DNA of 64,000 bases from the NCBI GenBank assembly GCA_036389835.1, contig DASVWC010000069.1, positions 1-64,000 on the forward strand, written 5' to 3'. Positions 10,719 through 19,800 of this stretch are shown here, piece by piece (positions within the stretch are counted from its first letter, which is position 1; each line of letters opens with the position of its first letter). The notes beneath the pieces were generated by a model that was not told where the DNA came from, ran no database searches, and saw only the letters and a program-made list of their open reading frames with translations. This DNA is from AC-37 sp036389835 (GTDB lineage Bacteria; Actinomycetota; Thermoleophilia; Solirubrobacterales; Thermoleophilaceae). The translations under genes and the position numbers were made by a program.

Positions 10719-11438
10719 ATGCCCCCCACCTTCACGACGGAGGCGATCGTGCTGCGCTCGATCCGCTATGGCGAGGCGGACCGCGTGCTCCATCTGTATA
10801 CCCGCGACCGCGGGCGGGTAGGCGCCATAGCCAAAGGGGTGAGGCGAGTGAAGTCGCGCTACGGCGGCCGGCTCGAGCCGATGGTCCGCTCCGAGCTGAT
10901 GCTGCGCGAGGGCCGCGGCGAGCTGTGCACGGTCAACGGGGCCCACACGATCGACGCCCACGGCTCGATCCGCGAGAGCCGCGCGGCGCTCGACCGGGCG
11001 GTCCAGGCCTGCGACGCGGTGCTGCGCCTGCTCGACTCCCAGGAGCCCAACGCGCCCGCCTACAACCTCCTCTGCCACGAGCTCCAGCTGCTCGACCGCG
11101 ACCCCGCCGCCGCCACCCGCGCCCAGGCGCTCGCCTTCCGGATCAAGCTGCTGCTGGCCGCCGGGTTCGCCCCCGAGCTCGCCTCCTGCGCGGCGTGCGG
11201 CGAGCAGGAGCACCTGAGCGGCTTCAGCGCCAGCGCCGGCGGCGTGGTCTGCCCGGGCTGCGAGGCCAGCGCGTTCGCGCTCGACGAGGAGGCGCACTCG
11301 TTCCTGGTCAACGCCCTCGGGAGCCCGCTCGCGGACCACCCGAGCGCGGGCGAGCAGGCCCTGCGCCAGGCCGACCGCGCGATCGCGGAGACGATCGAGT
11401 ACCACGCGCACGTGAGGATGCGGAGGGTCGCGGCTTAG
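10719..11438 (+). CDS. recO: DNA repair protein RecO
   Basis: 239 aa. The N-terminal OB fold (about 1-80, TEAIVLRSIRYGEADRVL) is followed by a helical domain and a zinc site with two Cys pairs (CAACG and CPGCE). RecO anneals SSB-coated DNA and helps load RecA. ATG 10719 is chosen; a GTG at 10701 in frame would add six residues without domain support. The stop codon TAG also forms part of a -10 box for the next gene. Confidence 0.93.
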   Translation: MPPTFTTEAIVLRSIRYGEADRVLHLYTRDRGRVGAIAKGVRRVKSRYGGRLEPMVRSELMLREGRGELCTVNGAHTIDAHGSIRESRAALDRAVQACDAVLRLLDSQEPNAPAYNLLCHELQLLDRDPAAATRAQALAFRIKLLLAAGFAPELASCAACGEQEHLSGFSASAGGVVCPGCEASAFALDEEAHSFLVNALGSPLADHPSAGEQALRQADRAIAETIEYHAHVRMRRVAA

Positions 11439-11441
11439 GAT
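11436..11441 (+). promoter_or_regulatory. -10 box for ppdK overlapping the recO stop
   Basis: TAGGAT starts with the recO stop codon and ends 7 nt before the ppdK GTG, the same leaderless spacing as at other genes here. Confidence 0.45.
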
Positions 11442-11448
11442 TCCCGCC

Positions 11449-14103
11449 GTGGCGGAGCCGACCAAGCTGGTCTACGACTTCGACGAGGGGTCGCGCGAGA
11501 TGCGCGAGCTGCTCGGCGGGAAGGGGGCGGGCGTCGCGGAGATGACCCGCGTGCTCGGCCCCGAGCGGGTGCCGGCCGGGTTCACGATCACCACCCAGGC
11601 GTGCGTCGAGTACCTCGAAGGCGGCGGCCGCGAGCCGCGCGGGCTCGACGAGCAGGTCTCCTACGCGCTGAAGCGGCTCGAGGAGCGCGCCGGGAAGCGG
11701 CTCGGCGACCCCGCCGACCCGCTGCTCGTGTCGGTCCGCTCCGGGGCGCGCGAGTCGATGCCGGGGATGATGGACACCGTCCTCAACCTCGGCCTGAACG
11801 ACCGCTCGGTCGAGGGTCTGGCCGGCGCGACCGGCAACGAGCGCTTCGCGTGGGACTCCTACCGCCGCTTCGCCCAGATGTTCGGGAACGTCTGCCGCGG
11901 CGTGCCGGGCGACCTCATCGAGGAGGCGATCGCCGAGCGCAAGCGGATCGCGGGCGTGAAGCTCGACACCGAGCTGTCGGTGGCCGACCTGCGCGCGCTG
12001 GTCGACCGCTTCAAGGAGCTCTACCGCGCGCAGACCGGCGAGGAGTTCCCGCAGGAGCCGCGCGAGCAGCTCCGCCACGCGATCCACGCGGTGTTCGAGT
12101 CTTGGAACGGCGCGCGCGCAGTGGAGTACCGCCGGATCAACCGGATCCCCGACGACTGGGGCACGGCGGTGAACGTGCAGCAGATGGTCTTCGGCAACAA
12201 GGGCGAGCGCTCGTGCTCCGGCGTCGCGTTCTCGCGCGACGAGCTGACCGGCGCGCCCGAGCCGTCGGGCGACTTCCTCGTGAACGCCCAGGGCGAGGAC
12301 GTCGTCTCCGGCGTGCGCACCCCGCTCGACCTCTCCGCGATGGCGGACCTGATGCCGGCGGCGCACGCGGAGCTGATGGGCATCCTGCGCACGCTCGAGG
12401 GCCACTACAAGGACATGCAGGACACGGAGTTCACCGTGGAGGAGGACCGCCTCTACATGCTCCAGACGCGCAGCGCCAAGCGCCCGGCGCAGGCGGCGGT
12501 GCGCTTCGCGGTGGACGCGGTCGAGGAGGGGCTGCTGACCCGCGGCGAGGCGCTGGCGACGATCGACGCGAACGCGCTCGACGCGCTGCTGCACCCGACC
12601 TTCGGCCGCGACGCGAGCTACGAGGTGCTCGCCCGCGGCGTGAACGCCTCGCCGGGGGCCGCCAAGGGCGAGATCGTGTTCTCCGCCGAGCGCGCCGTGG
12701 AGGCCGCGGAGGCCGGGCGCAAGGTCGTGCTGATGCGCCCGTTCACCGAGGCCGACGACGTGGCCGGCTTCTTCGCGGCGCAGGGGATCGTCACCTCGGA
12801 GGGGGGCAAGGCGAGCCACGCCGCGCTGGTGGCCCGCGGTATGGGCCGCCCGTGCGTGGCCGGGGTCGCCGAGCTCGACATCGACCTCGCCAGCGGCGAG
12901 GCGCGGGTGAACGGCACCGTGCTGCGCGAGGGCGACCTGATCGCGATCGACGGCACCGACGGCGTGATCACGACCGAGGACGTCCCGCTCGTGGAGCCGG
13001 AGGTGGACGCCAGCTTCGAGCGCGTGCTCGGCTGGTCCGACGAGCTGCGCAGGCTCGGCGTCCGCACCAACGCCGACACCCCGGCGGACGCGCGCAAGGC
13101 GCGCGAGTTCGGGGCCGAGGGGATCGGCCTCTGCCGCACCGAGCACATGTTCATGGCCGCCGACCGCCAGCCGAAGATGCGCGCGATGATCATGGCCGAC
13201 TCCGAGGACGAGCGCCGCCGCTGGCTCGCGGAGCTGCTGCCGCTCCAGCAGCGCGACTTCGAGGGGCTGTTCGAGGAGATGACGGGGCTTCCGGTCACCA
13301 TCCGCCTGCTCGACCCGCCGCTGCACGAGTTCCTGCCCGACCTCGAGGAGCTGAGCCACCAGGTCGAGCGCGCGCGGATCGAGCAGAGCGAGGAGCTCGA
13401 GGAGCTCGAGCGCACGCTCGACAGCGTCCACCGCCTGCACGAGACCAACCCGATGCTGGGCACGCGCGGCTGCCGCCTGGGGATCATCCACCCGGAGATC
13501 TACGCGATGCAGGTGCACGCGATCGTGCGCGCGGCGAAGGCGGTGCGCGAGCGCACGGGGGAGGCCCCGCAGCTCGAGGTGATGATCCCGCTCGTCGCGT
13601 ACGAGCTCGAGCTCCAGAACATGCGGCGGCTGGTGGACCGGGTCGTGCAGGAGGAGGGCGGCGAGGGCCTCGACCTGACCGTCGGGACGATGATCGAGCT
13701 GCCGCGCGCCTGCTTCGTGGCGGACCGGATCGCGAGGCAGGCCGACTTCTTCTCGTTCGGCACCAACGACCTCACCCAGACCGCGCTCGGCTTCTCGCGC
13801 GACGACGTGGAGGGCGGCTTCCTGTCGCGCTACCTCGAGGAGCGGATCGTGGACCGCAGCCCGTTCGAGACGATCGACCGCCCCGGCGTCGGCTGGCTCG
13901 TCCGGCTGGCGGCGTGGGTCGGCCGCGAGTCGAAGCCCGACCTCAAGCTCGGCATCTGCGGCGAGCACGGCGGCGACCCCGAGTCGATCGAGTTCTTCCA
14001 CATGGCCGGGCTCGACTACGTGAGCTGCTCGCCCTACCGGGTGCCGATCGCGCGCGTGGCCGCCGCGCAGGCCCAGATCGCGCAAGACGGCGAGGGGGGC
14101 TAG
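11449..14103 (+). CDS. ppdK: Pyruvate, phosphate dikinase
   Basis: 884 aa, standard length for bacterial PPDK, which interconverts pyruvate/ATP/Pi and phosphoenolpyruvate/AMP/PPi. The order is: N-terminal ATP-grasp domain (GGKGAGVAEM near residue 24; SVRSGA), central phosphohistidine domain with TSEGGKASHAALVARG (His about 455), and the C-terminal PEP/pyruvate TIM barrel with GTRGCRLG, FSFGTNDLTQ and catalytic Cys in GICGEHGGD (about 836). GTG 11449 is preceded by a TAGGAT box and no clear ribosome site. Confidence 0.97.
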   Translation: MAEPTKLVYDFDEGSREMRELLGGKGAGVAEMTRVLGPERVPAGFTITTQACVEYLEGGGREPRGLDEQVSYALKRLEERAGKRLGDPADPLLVSVRSGARESMPGMMDTVLNLGLNDRSVEGLAGATGNERFAWDSYRRFAQMFGNVCRGVPGDLIEEAIAERKRIAGVKLDTELSVADLRALVDRFKELYRAQTGEEFPQEPREQLRHAIHAVFESWNGARAVEYRRINRIPDDWGTAVNVQQMVFGNKGERSCSGVAFSRDELTGAPEPSGDFLVNAQGEDVVSGVRTPLDLSAMADLMPAAHAELMGILRTLEGHYKDMQDTEFTVEEDRLYMLQTRSAKRPAQAAVRFAVDAVEEGLLTRGEALATIDANALDALLHPTFGRDASYEVLARGVNASPGAAKGEIVFSAERAVEAAEAGRKVVLMRPFTEADDVAGFFAAQGIVTSEGGKASHAALVARGMGRPCVAGVAELDIDLASGEARVNGTVLREGDLIAIDGTDGVITTEDVPLVEPEVDASFERVLGWSDELRRLGVRTNADTPADARKAREFGAEGIGLCRTEHMFMAADRQPKMRAMIMADSEDERRRWLAELLPLQQRDFEGLFEEMTGLPVTIRLLDPPLHEFLPDLEELSHQVERARIEQSEELEELERTLDSVHRLHETNPMLGTRGCRLGIIHPEIYAMQVHAIVRAAKAVRERTGEAPQLEVMIPLVAYELELQNMRRLVDRVVQEEGGEGLDLTVGTMIELPRACFVADRIARQADFFSFGTNDLTQTALGFSRDDVEGGFLSRYLEERIVDRSPFETIDRPGVGWLVRLAAWVGRESKPDLKLGICGEHGGDPESIEFFHMAGLDYVSCSPYRVPIARVAAAQAQIAQDGEGG

Positions 14104-14136
14104 ATCCGCCGCCGGGCGCACTGAGACAATCAGCCC

Positions 14137-15141
14137 GTGCCAACCACCGCCACAACCGAGTTCCACGAGCGCCTCCAGGCCTGGGAGGACGCCCAGCTCT
14201 CGCCGCTCGCCGCGCGCTCCTACCCCGCGCTGCGCGCCGTGCCCGAGCCCGACTCGCCGATGCGCACGCCGTTCCAGCGCGACCGCGACCGGATCGTGCA
14301 CGCGAAGGCGTTCCGGCGCCTCAAGCACAAGACGCAGGTGTTCATCTCGCCGGAGGGCGACCACTACCGCACGCGGCTCACCCACACCCTGGAGGCGGCG
14401 GGGATCGCGCGCACGGTCGCGCGGGCGCTTGCGCTCAACGAGGACCTGACCGAGGCGATCGCGCTCGGGCACGACCTCGGGCATCCGCCGTTCGGGCACG
14501 TGGGGGAGAGCGTGCTCGACGCGTGCCTGCGCGAGCGCTACGGGTTCGGCTTCCGCCACAACCACCACTCGCTGCGCGTGGTGGAGCGGATCGAGCGCGA
14601 CGGCGCCGGGCTGAACCTCACCGAGCAGGTGCGCGACGGGATCCTGCGCCACACCGGCCCGGAGCGGCCGGCCACGCTGGAGGGGCAGATCGTGCGCCTC
14701 GTGGACCGGATCGCCTACATCAACCACGACATCGACGACGCGATCCGCGCCGGGATCATCGTCCGCGAGGAGCTGCCCGCCGAGGACATCGCGGTGCTGG
14801 GTGACACCGGTTCGGGGCGGATCGACACGCTCGTGCGCGATCTCGTGGCGCGTTCGGCCGGCGCCGGCACGATCGTCCAGGGCCCCGAGGTCGGAGCCGC
14901 CATGGACCGGCTGCGCGCGTTCATGTTCGACCGCGTCTACCTCGGCTCGGCCGCGCGCGCCGAGCACCCGCGGATCGAGCGGATGCTGCGGTCGCTGTTC
15001 GACCACTACGCCGAGCACCCGCCGCCGGCACTGGTCGAGAGCGCGGACGAGGCGCAGCGGGTCGTCGACTACCTCGCCGGGATGACCGACCGCTTCGCGG
15101 TGCGGGCGTTCAGCGAGCTGTCGGTACCGCGCGGGTTCTGA
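14137..15141 (+). CDS. dgt: dGTPase-like HD-domain nucleotide triphosphohydrolase
   Basis: 334 aa. The HD metal-binding residues are clear: THTLEAA (His), GHDLGHPPFGH (HD pair plus His) and NHDIDDA (Asp). The Dgt N-terminal motifs DRDRIVHAKAFRRLKHKTQVF-like and TRLTH are present. It hydrolyses dNTPs to deoxynucleoside and triphosphate. The dgt-dnaG neighbourhood is usual in actinobacteria. GTG 14137 follows GACAAT (14125-14130) by 6 nt, a leaderless arrangement. Confidence 0.93.
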   Translation: MPTTATTEFHERLQAWEDAQLSPLAARSYPALRAVPEPDSPMRTPFQRDRDRIVHAKAFRRLKHKTQVFISPEGDHYRTRLTHTLEAAGIARTVARALALNEDLTEAIALGHDLGHPPFGHVGESVLDACLRERYGFGFRHNHHSLRVVERIERDGAGLNLTEQVRDGILRHTGPERPATLEGQIVRLVDRIAYINHDIDDAIRAGIIVREELPAEDIAVLGDTGSGRIDTLVRDLVARSAGAGTIVQGPEVGAAMDRLRAFMFDRVYLGSAARAEHPRIERMLRSLFDHYAEHPPPALVESADEAQRVVDYLAGMTDRFAVRAFSELSVPRGF

Positions 15142-15186
15142 GCGCGGGCATCCGCGCGCGCGGCTGACACGTATTCTCAGGTGTCG

Positions 15187-15372
15187 ATGGACGTCATGCC
15201 CCTAGCGCACGGAACCGGCCACTGGGCCGTGGACATCGGGATCTACCTGGGCCCGTTCCTCTCCATCATCGCCGTGGTGATGTTCACCGACCGCCGCCGC
15301 CGCAGGCAGGAGGAGCGCGAGGCGGCAGCCGACGCGGCCCCGGCCGACGGGGCCCCGGCGCCGGGCTCGTGA
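15187..15372 (+). CDS. Small single-span membrane protein
   Basis: 61 aa with one hydrophobic helix (about 16-35) followed by an Arg cluster (DRRRRRQEER) and an Ala/Pro tail, so the C-terminus should face the cytosol. ATG 15187 is preferred over GTG 15181 because the -10 box TATTCT (15172-15177) ends 9 nt before it, as in neighbouring leaderless genes. It overlaps the following thioredoxin-fold gene by 4 nt (GTGA) and may act with it. No family was recognised. Confidence 0.6.
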   Translation: MDVMPLAHGTGHWAVDIGIYLGPFLSIIAVVMFTDRRRRRQEEREAAADAAPADGAPAPGS

Positions 15373-16109
15373 CCGACGAGCTGCGCGGCGAGGCCGAGCT
15401 CGCCGAGCGCCGCAGGCGGCGGCTGTGGCTGCTGGGCGCGAGCTTCGTGATGGTGGCGGTGCTCGTGGCGATCGCCATCGCGCTGGGGGGCGGCGGCGAC
15501 GAGGCCGGGACCACGACCGGCAAGCCGGAGGGCACCGCCGAGGTGCTCGAGCTCTACGAGGGGATCCCGCAGCGAGGGGTCGAGCTGGGCAACCCGAGCG
15601 CGCCGTACACGCTGACCGAGTTCGCGGACCTCCAGTGCCCGTTCTGCGGCGAGTACGCCCGCAACGCGCTCCCCGCGGTGGTGCGCCGCTACGTGCGCAC
15701 CGGGAAGCTGAAGCTCGTCTTCCGCAGCCTGAAGTTCATCGGCGAGGACTCGGAGGAGGCCGCCCGCATGGCGCAGGCCGCCGGGCAGCAGGGCAGGCTC
15801 TTCCAGTTCGTGGAGCTCGTCTACCGAAACCAGGGCGCCGAGGAGACCGGCTGGGTCGACGACGAGTACCTGCGCCGGATCGCAGCCGCGGTCGGGATCG
15901 ACGTGGAGCGGGCGATGGCGGCGCGCGACTCGGCGGCGGTGACGGCCGAGCTCGACCGGGCGATCGCGGAGGGCAAGGCGGCCAAGGTCGAGTCCACGCC
16001 GTGGTTCCTGATCGCGAAGGCGGGCGGCAAGCCGCGGCGGCTCGAGGTCGAGGCGCTCACGGCCGGCGCCGTGACCGAGGCGCTCGACACCGCGATGAGC
16101 GACCAGTGA
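15369..16109 (+). CDS. Membrane-anchored DsbA-like thiol oxidoreductase
   Basis: 246 aa. A cytosolic charged N-terminus (ERRRRR, about 14-19) precedes one transmembrane helix (about 21-42). The extracytoplasmic part is a DsbA-type thioredoxin fold with FADLQCPFCGEY (CPFC at about 94-97), a helical insert, and the cis-Pro loop ESTPWFLI (about 217). It resembles DSBA-family proteins of actinobacteria that oxidise exported proteins. It is co-transcribed with the small membrane protein before it. Confidence 0.88.
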   Translation: MTDELRGEAELAERRRRRLWLLGASFVMVAVLVAIAIALGGGGDEAGTTTGKPEGTAEVLELYEGIPQRGVELGNPSAPYTLTEFADLQCPFCGEYARNALPAVVRRYVRTGKLKLVFRSLKFIGEDSEEAARMAQAAGQQGRLFQFVELVYRNQGAEETGWVDDEYLRRIAAAVGIDVERAMAARDSAAVTAELDRAIAEGKAAKVESTPWFLIAKAGGKPRRLEVEALTAGAVTEALDTAMSDQ

Positions 16110-16144
16110 GGCGCCGCGGGGGCGAGCCCGGGCGGGTTCCGGAC

Positions 16145-16150
16145 TAGCCT
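16145..16150 (+). promoter_or_regulatory. -10 box for dnaG-rpoD
   Basis: TAGCCT ends 8 nt before the dnaG ATG; it should drive both dnaG and the overlapping rpoD as a leaderless mRNA. Confidence 0.45.
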
Positions 16151-16158
16151 CCATACCG

Positions 16159-17919
16159 ATGTCGCGCTACACCAAGGACTCGATCGAGCGGCTGAAGGAG
16201 GCCGTGGACATGGTCGAGCTGGTGGGCGCGCGGACGGACCTGAAGCGGGTCGGGAGCCGCTACACCGGGCTGTGCCCGTTCCACGACGAGCGCTCGCCGT
16301 CGTTCAGCGTCGACGCCGAGCACGGGCTCTACCACTGCTTCGGGTGCGGGGAGGGGGGCGACGCGATCCGCTTCGTGGAGGCCACCGAGGCGCTCGACTT
16401 CGGCGAGGCCGTGGAGTACCTCGCCGATCGCTACCGGGTGGAGCTCAGGCGCGAGCGCGAGGACCCGCGCGAGGAGGAGCGCCGGCGCCGGCTGGAGCGG
16501 CTCCAGTCACTCGTGGAACGCGCGGCCGCCTTCTACCAGCGCTACCTGTGGGAGGCGGCCGAAGCCGCGAAGGCGCGCGACTACCTGGCCGGGCGCGGGT
16601 TCGACGAGGCGATCCTGCGCGATTTCCGCATCGGCTACTCGCCCAGCGCGTGGGATCGGCTGCTTACCGGCGCGCAGCGGGACTCGTTCAGTCAGGAGGA
16701 GCTCGCGGCGGCCGGTCTGGCCCAGCGCGGTCAGCAGGGGCGGGTCTACGACCGCTTCCGCGGGCGGATCATGTTCCCGCTTGCGGACTACCGGGGCCGG
16801 GTACTCGGATTTGGAGCACGCTCATTGAGAGAGGACCAACGGCCGAAATATCTCAATACGTCGGAAAACGAGCTCTACCATAAGGGCCGCCAGCTGTTCG
16901 GCATCGACCGGGCGGCGTCGCAGGCGGCGAAGAGGGGACGAATCGTTGCCGTTGAGGGATACACGGATGTGCTGGCCCTGCACCAGGCGGGGATAACGGA
17001 AAGCGTGGCGATCATGGGGACTGCCCTTACTCAGCAGCAGCTCACCACGCTGGCGCAGCGCGTGGGCAAGGACGGGACCGTGTACCTGGCGCTCGATGCC
17101 GACCGGGCCGGCCAGGACGCGATGCGGCGCGCGGCGCGCGGGGCGCGCGACCTCGACCTCGAGCTGCGCGTGGTGGAGATGCCCGAGGGCGACGACCCCG
17201 CGGAGCTGGTGGCCGCCGAGGGCGCCGAGGGCTTCGGCCGCCGGATCGACGGCGCCCGCCTCGTCCCCGACTTCGAGGCGCGCCGGGTGGCGGCGCAGGC
17301 CGACCTCGGCTCGCCGCGCGGCCGCGACCGCGCGCTGGAGCAGGTGCGCCCGCTCGTGGCGGCGCTTCCCGCAAATTCTGCGACAAGGGATGACCTCGTC
17401 CGCTTTCTTGCCGACAGACTCGATGTGCCCTTCGACTACGTGACCTCGTCGGTCGCCGTCGCGCCCCCGCGGGCGGTGCCGGCGTCCGAGCCCGCGCCGG
17501 TGGTGACCCCGGCCCCCTCCGACGCCGTCGCGCGCACCGAGCGGACCTTCCTGGCGATGTGCCTGGCGGGCGGCGAGGCGGGCCGCGCGTACCTCGGCCG
17601 CCTGGGCGACGAGCACTTCTCCTCGGACGCGCTGCGGCGCGCGCGCAAGCACCTGGTCGAGAACTTCGACGACCCCCTGGCCGGCCTCCCGGCCGACGAC
17701 CCCGCGCTGACCGCGCTCGTGACCGACATCGCCATGCGCGACGAGGAGGTCACCGAGCGGCTGCTCGACCTCACCTTCGGCCAGTTGGAGCTCCGGAGGG
17801 TGCAGCGGCTGCTGCGCCGGGCCGAGCGCGACGGCGACCTGGATCGCCAGCGGCAGCTCGCACCCGAGCAAGTGCGTATAAAGAACCAGATCAACGAGCT
17901 GATGGGACAGGCCGTATGA
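16159..17919 (+). CDS. dnaG: DNA primase DnaG
   Basis: 586 aa. The N-terminal CHC2 zinc finger (CPFH ... CFGC, about 39-63) precedes the catalytic core with TOPRIM motifs VEGYTDVLAL (about 263) and ALDADRAG (about 312). The C-terminal helicase-binding region is linked by an Ala/Pro stretch (about 437-455). It synthesises RNA primers for lagging-strand replication. Codon use is unusual in part of the core (about 16795-17050), where many codons end in A or T, unlike the flanking sequence. Confidence 0.97.
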   Translation: MSRYTKDSIERLKEAVDMVELVGARTDLKRVGSRYTGLCPFHDERSPSFSVDAEHGLYHCFGCGEGGDAIRFVEATEALDFGEAVEYLADRYRVELRREREDPREEERRRRLERLQSLVERAAAFYQRYLWEAAEAAKARDYLAGRGFDEAILRDFRIGYSPSAWDRLLTGAQRDSFSQEELAAAGLAQRGQQGRVYDRFRGRIMFPLADYRGRVLGFGARSLREDQRPKYLNTSENELYHKGRQLFGIDRAASQAAKRGRIVAVEGYTDVLALHQAGITESVAIMGTALTQQQLTTLAQRVGKDGTVYLALDADRAGQDAMRRAARGARDLDLELRVVEMPEGDDPAELVAAEGAEGFGRRIDGARLVPDFEARRVAAQADLGSPRGRDRALEQVRPLVAALPANSATRDDLVRFLADRLDVPFDYVTSSVAVAPPRAVPASEPAPVVTPAPSDAVARTERTFLAMCLAGGEAGRAYLGRLGDEHFSSDALRRARKHLVENFDDPLAGLPADDPALTALVTDIAMRDEEVTERLLDLTFGQLELRRVQRLLRRAERDGDLDRQRQLAPEQVRIKNQINELMGQAV

Positions 17920-18890
17920 GCGATCTCGACGCTGCGCGACTGGACGACCCGACCGAGGTCGAGCGCGAGGACCGCTCGGCGCCCAGCCGGGTGGCCGACC
18001 TATTCGACGAGGGCGGAGTGGTCACGGCGGGGGTGCCCGCGGCTCAGCCCGAGGGTGGGGCGGACGACGCCGTCCGCAACTACCTCAAGTCGATCGGCAA
18101 GGTGCGCCTGCTGACCAAGGAGGACGAGGTCCGCCTGGCCAAGCGCGTCGAGGCCAACGACATGGAGGCCAAGAACCAGCTCATCGAGGCGAACCTGCGG
18201 CTGGTGGTCTCGATCGCCAAGCGCTACTCGGGACGCGGCCTCACGCTGCTCGACCTGATCCAGGAGGGCAACCTCGGCCTGATCCGCGCCGTCGAGAAGT
18301 TCGACTGGCGCCGCGGCTTCAAGTTCTCCACGTACGCGACCTGGTGGATCCGCCAGGGGATCACGCGCGCGCTGGCCGACCAGTCGCGCACGATCCGGAT
18401 CCCGGTTCACATGGTCGAGCGGATGAACCGCGTCGGCCGGGCGCGCCGGGCGCTCAACCAGAAGCTGGGCCGCGAGCCCACGCCGGAGGAGATCGCCGGG
18501 CAGGTGGAGATGAACGCCGCCCAGGTCGAGGAGATCCTCGACCTCGGCCGCGAGCCCGTCTCGCTGGAGACGCCGGTCGGGCCGGCGGAGGGCGAGTCGC
18601 GCCTGGCGGACTTCATCGAGGGCGACGAGGCCGAGGCTCCGCTCGAGGTGGTGTCGGGCGACATGCGCTCGAAGGACCTCGAGGCGGCGCTTCGCTCGCT
18701 CCAGTGGCGCGAGCGGCGCGTGCTCGAGCTGCGCTACGGGCTGGCCTCCGACGAGCCGATGACGCTCGAGGCGATCGGCAGCGAGGTCGGGGTCACCCGC
18801 GAGCGCGTGCGCCAGATCGAGTCGAAGACGCTGTCGAAGCTGAAGAACTCGCGCGAGGCTGAGAAGCTCCGCGAGGACCTCGAGCCGTAG
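17916..18890 (+). CDS. rpoD: RNA polymerase principal sigma factor (RpoD/SigA type)
   Basis: 324 aa. Region 1.2 begins at about residue 50 (AVRNYLKSIG), region 2 has DLIQEGNLGLIRAVEKFD and the -10 recognition helix with YATWWIRQ, region 3 follows, and region 4 ends with the helix-turn-helix GVTRERVRQIESK. The N-terminal region 1.1 is short, as in several non-proteobacterial principal sigmas. ATG overlaps the primase stop (ATGA), making a reduced macromolecular-synthesis operon. Confidence 0.95.
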   Translation: MSDLDAARLDDPTEVEREDRSAPSRVADLFDEGGVVTAGVPAAQPEGGADDAVRNYLKSIGKVRLLTKEDEVRLAKRVEANDMEAKNQLIEANLRLVVSIAKRYSGRGLTLLDLIQEGNLGLIRAVEKFDWRRGFKFSTYATWWIRQGITRALADQSRTIRIPVHMVERMNRVGRARRALNQKLGREPTPEEIAGQVEMNAAQVEEILDLGREPVSLETPVGPAEGESRLADFIEGDEAEAPLEVVSGDMRSKDLEAALRSLQWRERRVLELRYGLASDEPMTLEAIGSEVGVTRERVRQIESKTLSKLKNSREAEKLREDLEP

Positions 18891-18911
18891 CGCCCGCCTC
18901 CCGGGCCGGGG

Positions 18912-18929
18912 GTTCCCTGCCAGGGGAAC
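18912..18929 (+). terminator. Possible hairpin after rpoD
   Basis: A 6-bp inverted repeat (gttccc/gggaac) with a 6-nt loop lies 20 bp after the rpoD stop. There is no T-run, so a terminator role is tentative. Confidence 0.3.
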
Positions 18930-18961
18930 GCACGTTCGCATCTTCCGTCCGGTCCGCGGCG

Positions 18962-18967
18962 TAGCTT
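18962..18967 (+). promoter_or_regulatory. -10 box for the HTH-HNH gene
   Basis: TAGCTT ends 6 nt before ATG 18974, with no ribosome binding site between. Confidence 0.45.
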
Positions 18968-18973
18968 CGCGGC

Positions 18974-19654
18974 ATGGATCGAGAGCTGCTGGAGCGGATG
19001 CTCGCCGAGGGGCGCTCCCTCGAGCAGATCGGCAGGGCGGTGGGGAAGGACCCGTCGACGGTCTCGTACTGGCTGCGCAAGCACGGTCTCCAAGCGGCGC
19101 ACCGCGATCGCCATCTCGCGAAGGGCGGGCTGCCGCTCGACGCGCTGCGCTCGATGCTCGAGGGCGGCTCGACGTATGCCGAGATCGCCGCGGAGTTCGG
19201 CGTGAGCGTCGCGACCGTGCGCTACTGGCTGACCAGGCTGGGGATCAGGAGCACGCGCGGGCCGGGGGCGCGGCGCGTGCACCCGCGTGCCGAGGCGGGG
19301 GCGGGGGCGGTCCGCAGCTACTGCGCGACGCACGGCATGACGCGCTTTCGTCCCGACCGGCGCGGCTCGCTGCGCTGCGCGCGCTGCCAGTCCGACGCCG
19401 TAGCCGCCCGGCGCCGGCGGATCAAGGCGATCCTCGTCGAGGAGGCCGGCGGGAGCTGCCGGTTGTGCGGCTACAGCCGCTACGCCGGCGCGCTCCAGTT
19501 CCACCACCTGGACCCGCACGAGAAGCGCTTCGCCCTCAGCGTCGGCGGCCTGACCCGTTCGCTCGAGAAGGCGCGCGAGGAGAGCCGCAAGTGCGTGCTG
19601 CTGTGCTCGAACTGCCACGCCGAGGTGGAGGCGGGAGTGGCGTCCCTGGGCTAG
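18974..19654 (+). CDS. HNH endonuclease-like protein with two N-terminal helix-turn-helix units
   Basis: 226 aa. Two similar HTH segments occur in tandem at about 15-38 (SLEQIGRAVGKDPSTVSYWL) and 62-85 (YAEIAAEFGVSVATVRYWL). A Cys pair region (CATHG, CARC) follows. The C-terminal part is an HNH domain with CRLCG, FHHLDP (catalytic His region) and CSNCHAEVE. The family is common in actinobacterial chromosomes; whether it cuts DNA in vivo is unknown. TAGCTT at 18962-18967 is its probable leaderless -10. Confidence 0.8.
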   Translation: MDRELLERMLAEGRSLEQIGRAVGKDPSTVSYWLRKHGLQAAHRDRHLAKGGLPLDALRSMLEGGSTYAEIAAEFGVSVATVRYWLTRLGIRSTRGPGARRVHPRAEAGAGAVRSYCATHGMTRFRPDRRGSLRCARCQSDAVAARRRRIKAILVEEAGGSCRLCGYSRYAGALQFHHLDPHEKRFALSVGGLTRSLEKAREESRKCVLLCSNCHAEVEAGVASLG

Positions 19655-19715
19655 CGGAAAAGGCCGATTCTGCCGATGAAGGGACCCGGATCAGCGGCTA
19701 TCCTCCGCCGCGCGG

Positions 19716-19786
19716 TCCCCGGTGATGTAGCGGCAACATGCTTGACTGTTAATCAAGTCTCGGTGGTTCGAATCCACCCCGGGGAG
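19716..19786 (+). tRNA. tRNA-Asn (GTT)
   Basis: Cloverleaf read by eye: acceptor tccccgg (19716-19722) pairs with ccgggga (19779-19785), D arm atgt/acat, anticodon stem cttga/tcaag with loop ctgttaa (anticodon GTT), and T arm ggtgg-ttcgaat-ccacc. The discriminator is G. The CCA end is not encoded. Confidence 0.93.
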
Positions 19787-19800
19787 CTTCCACCCAGGCG

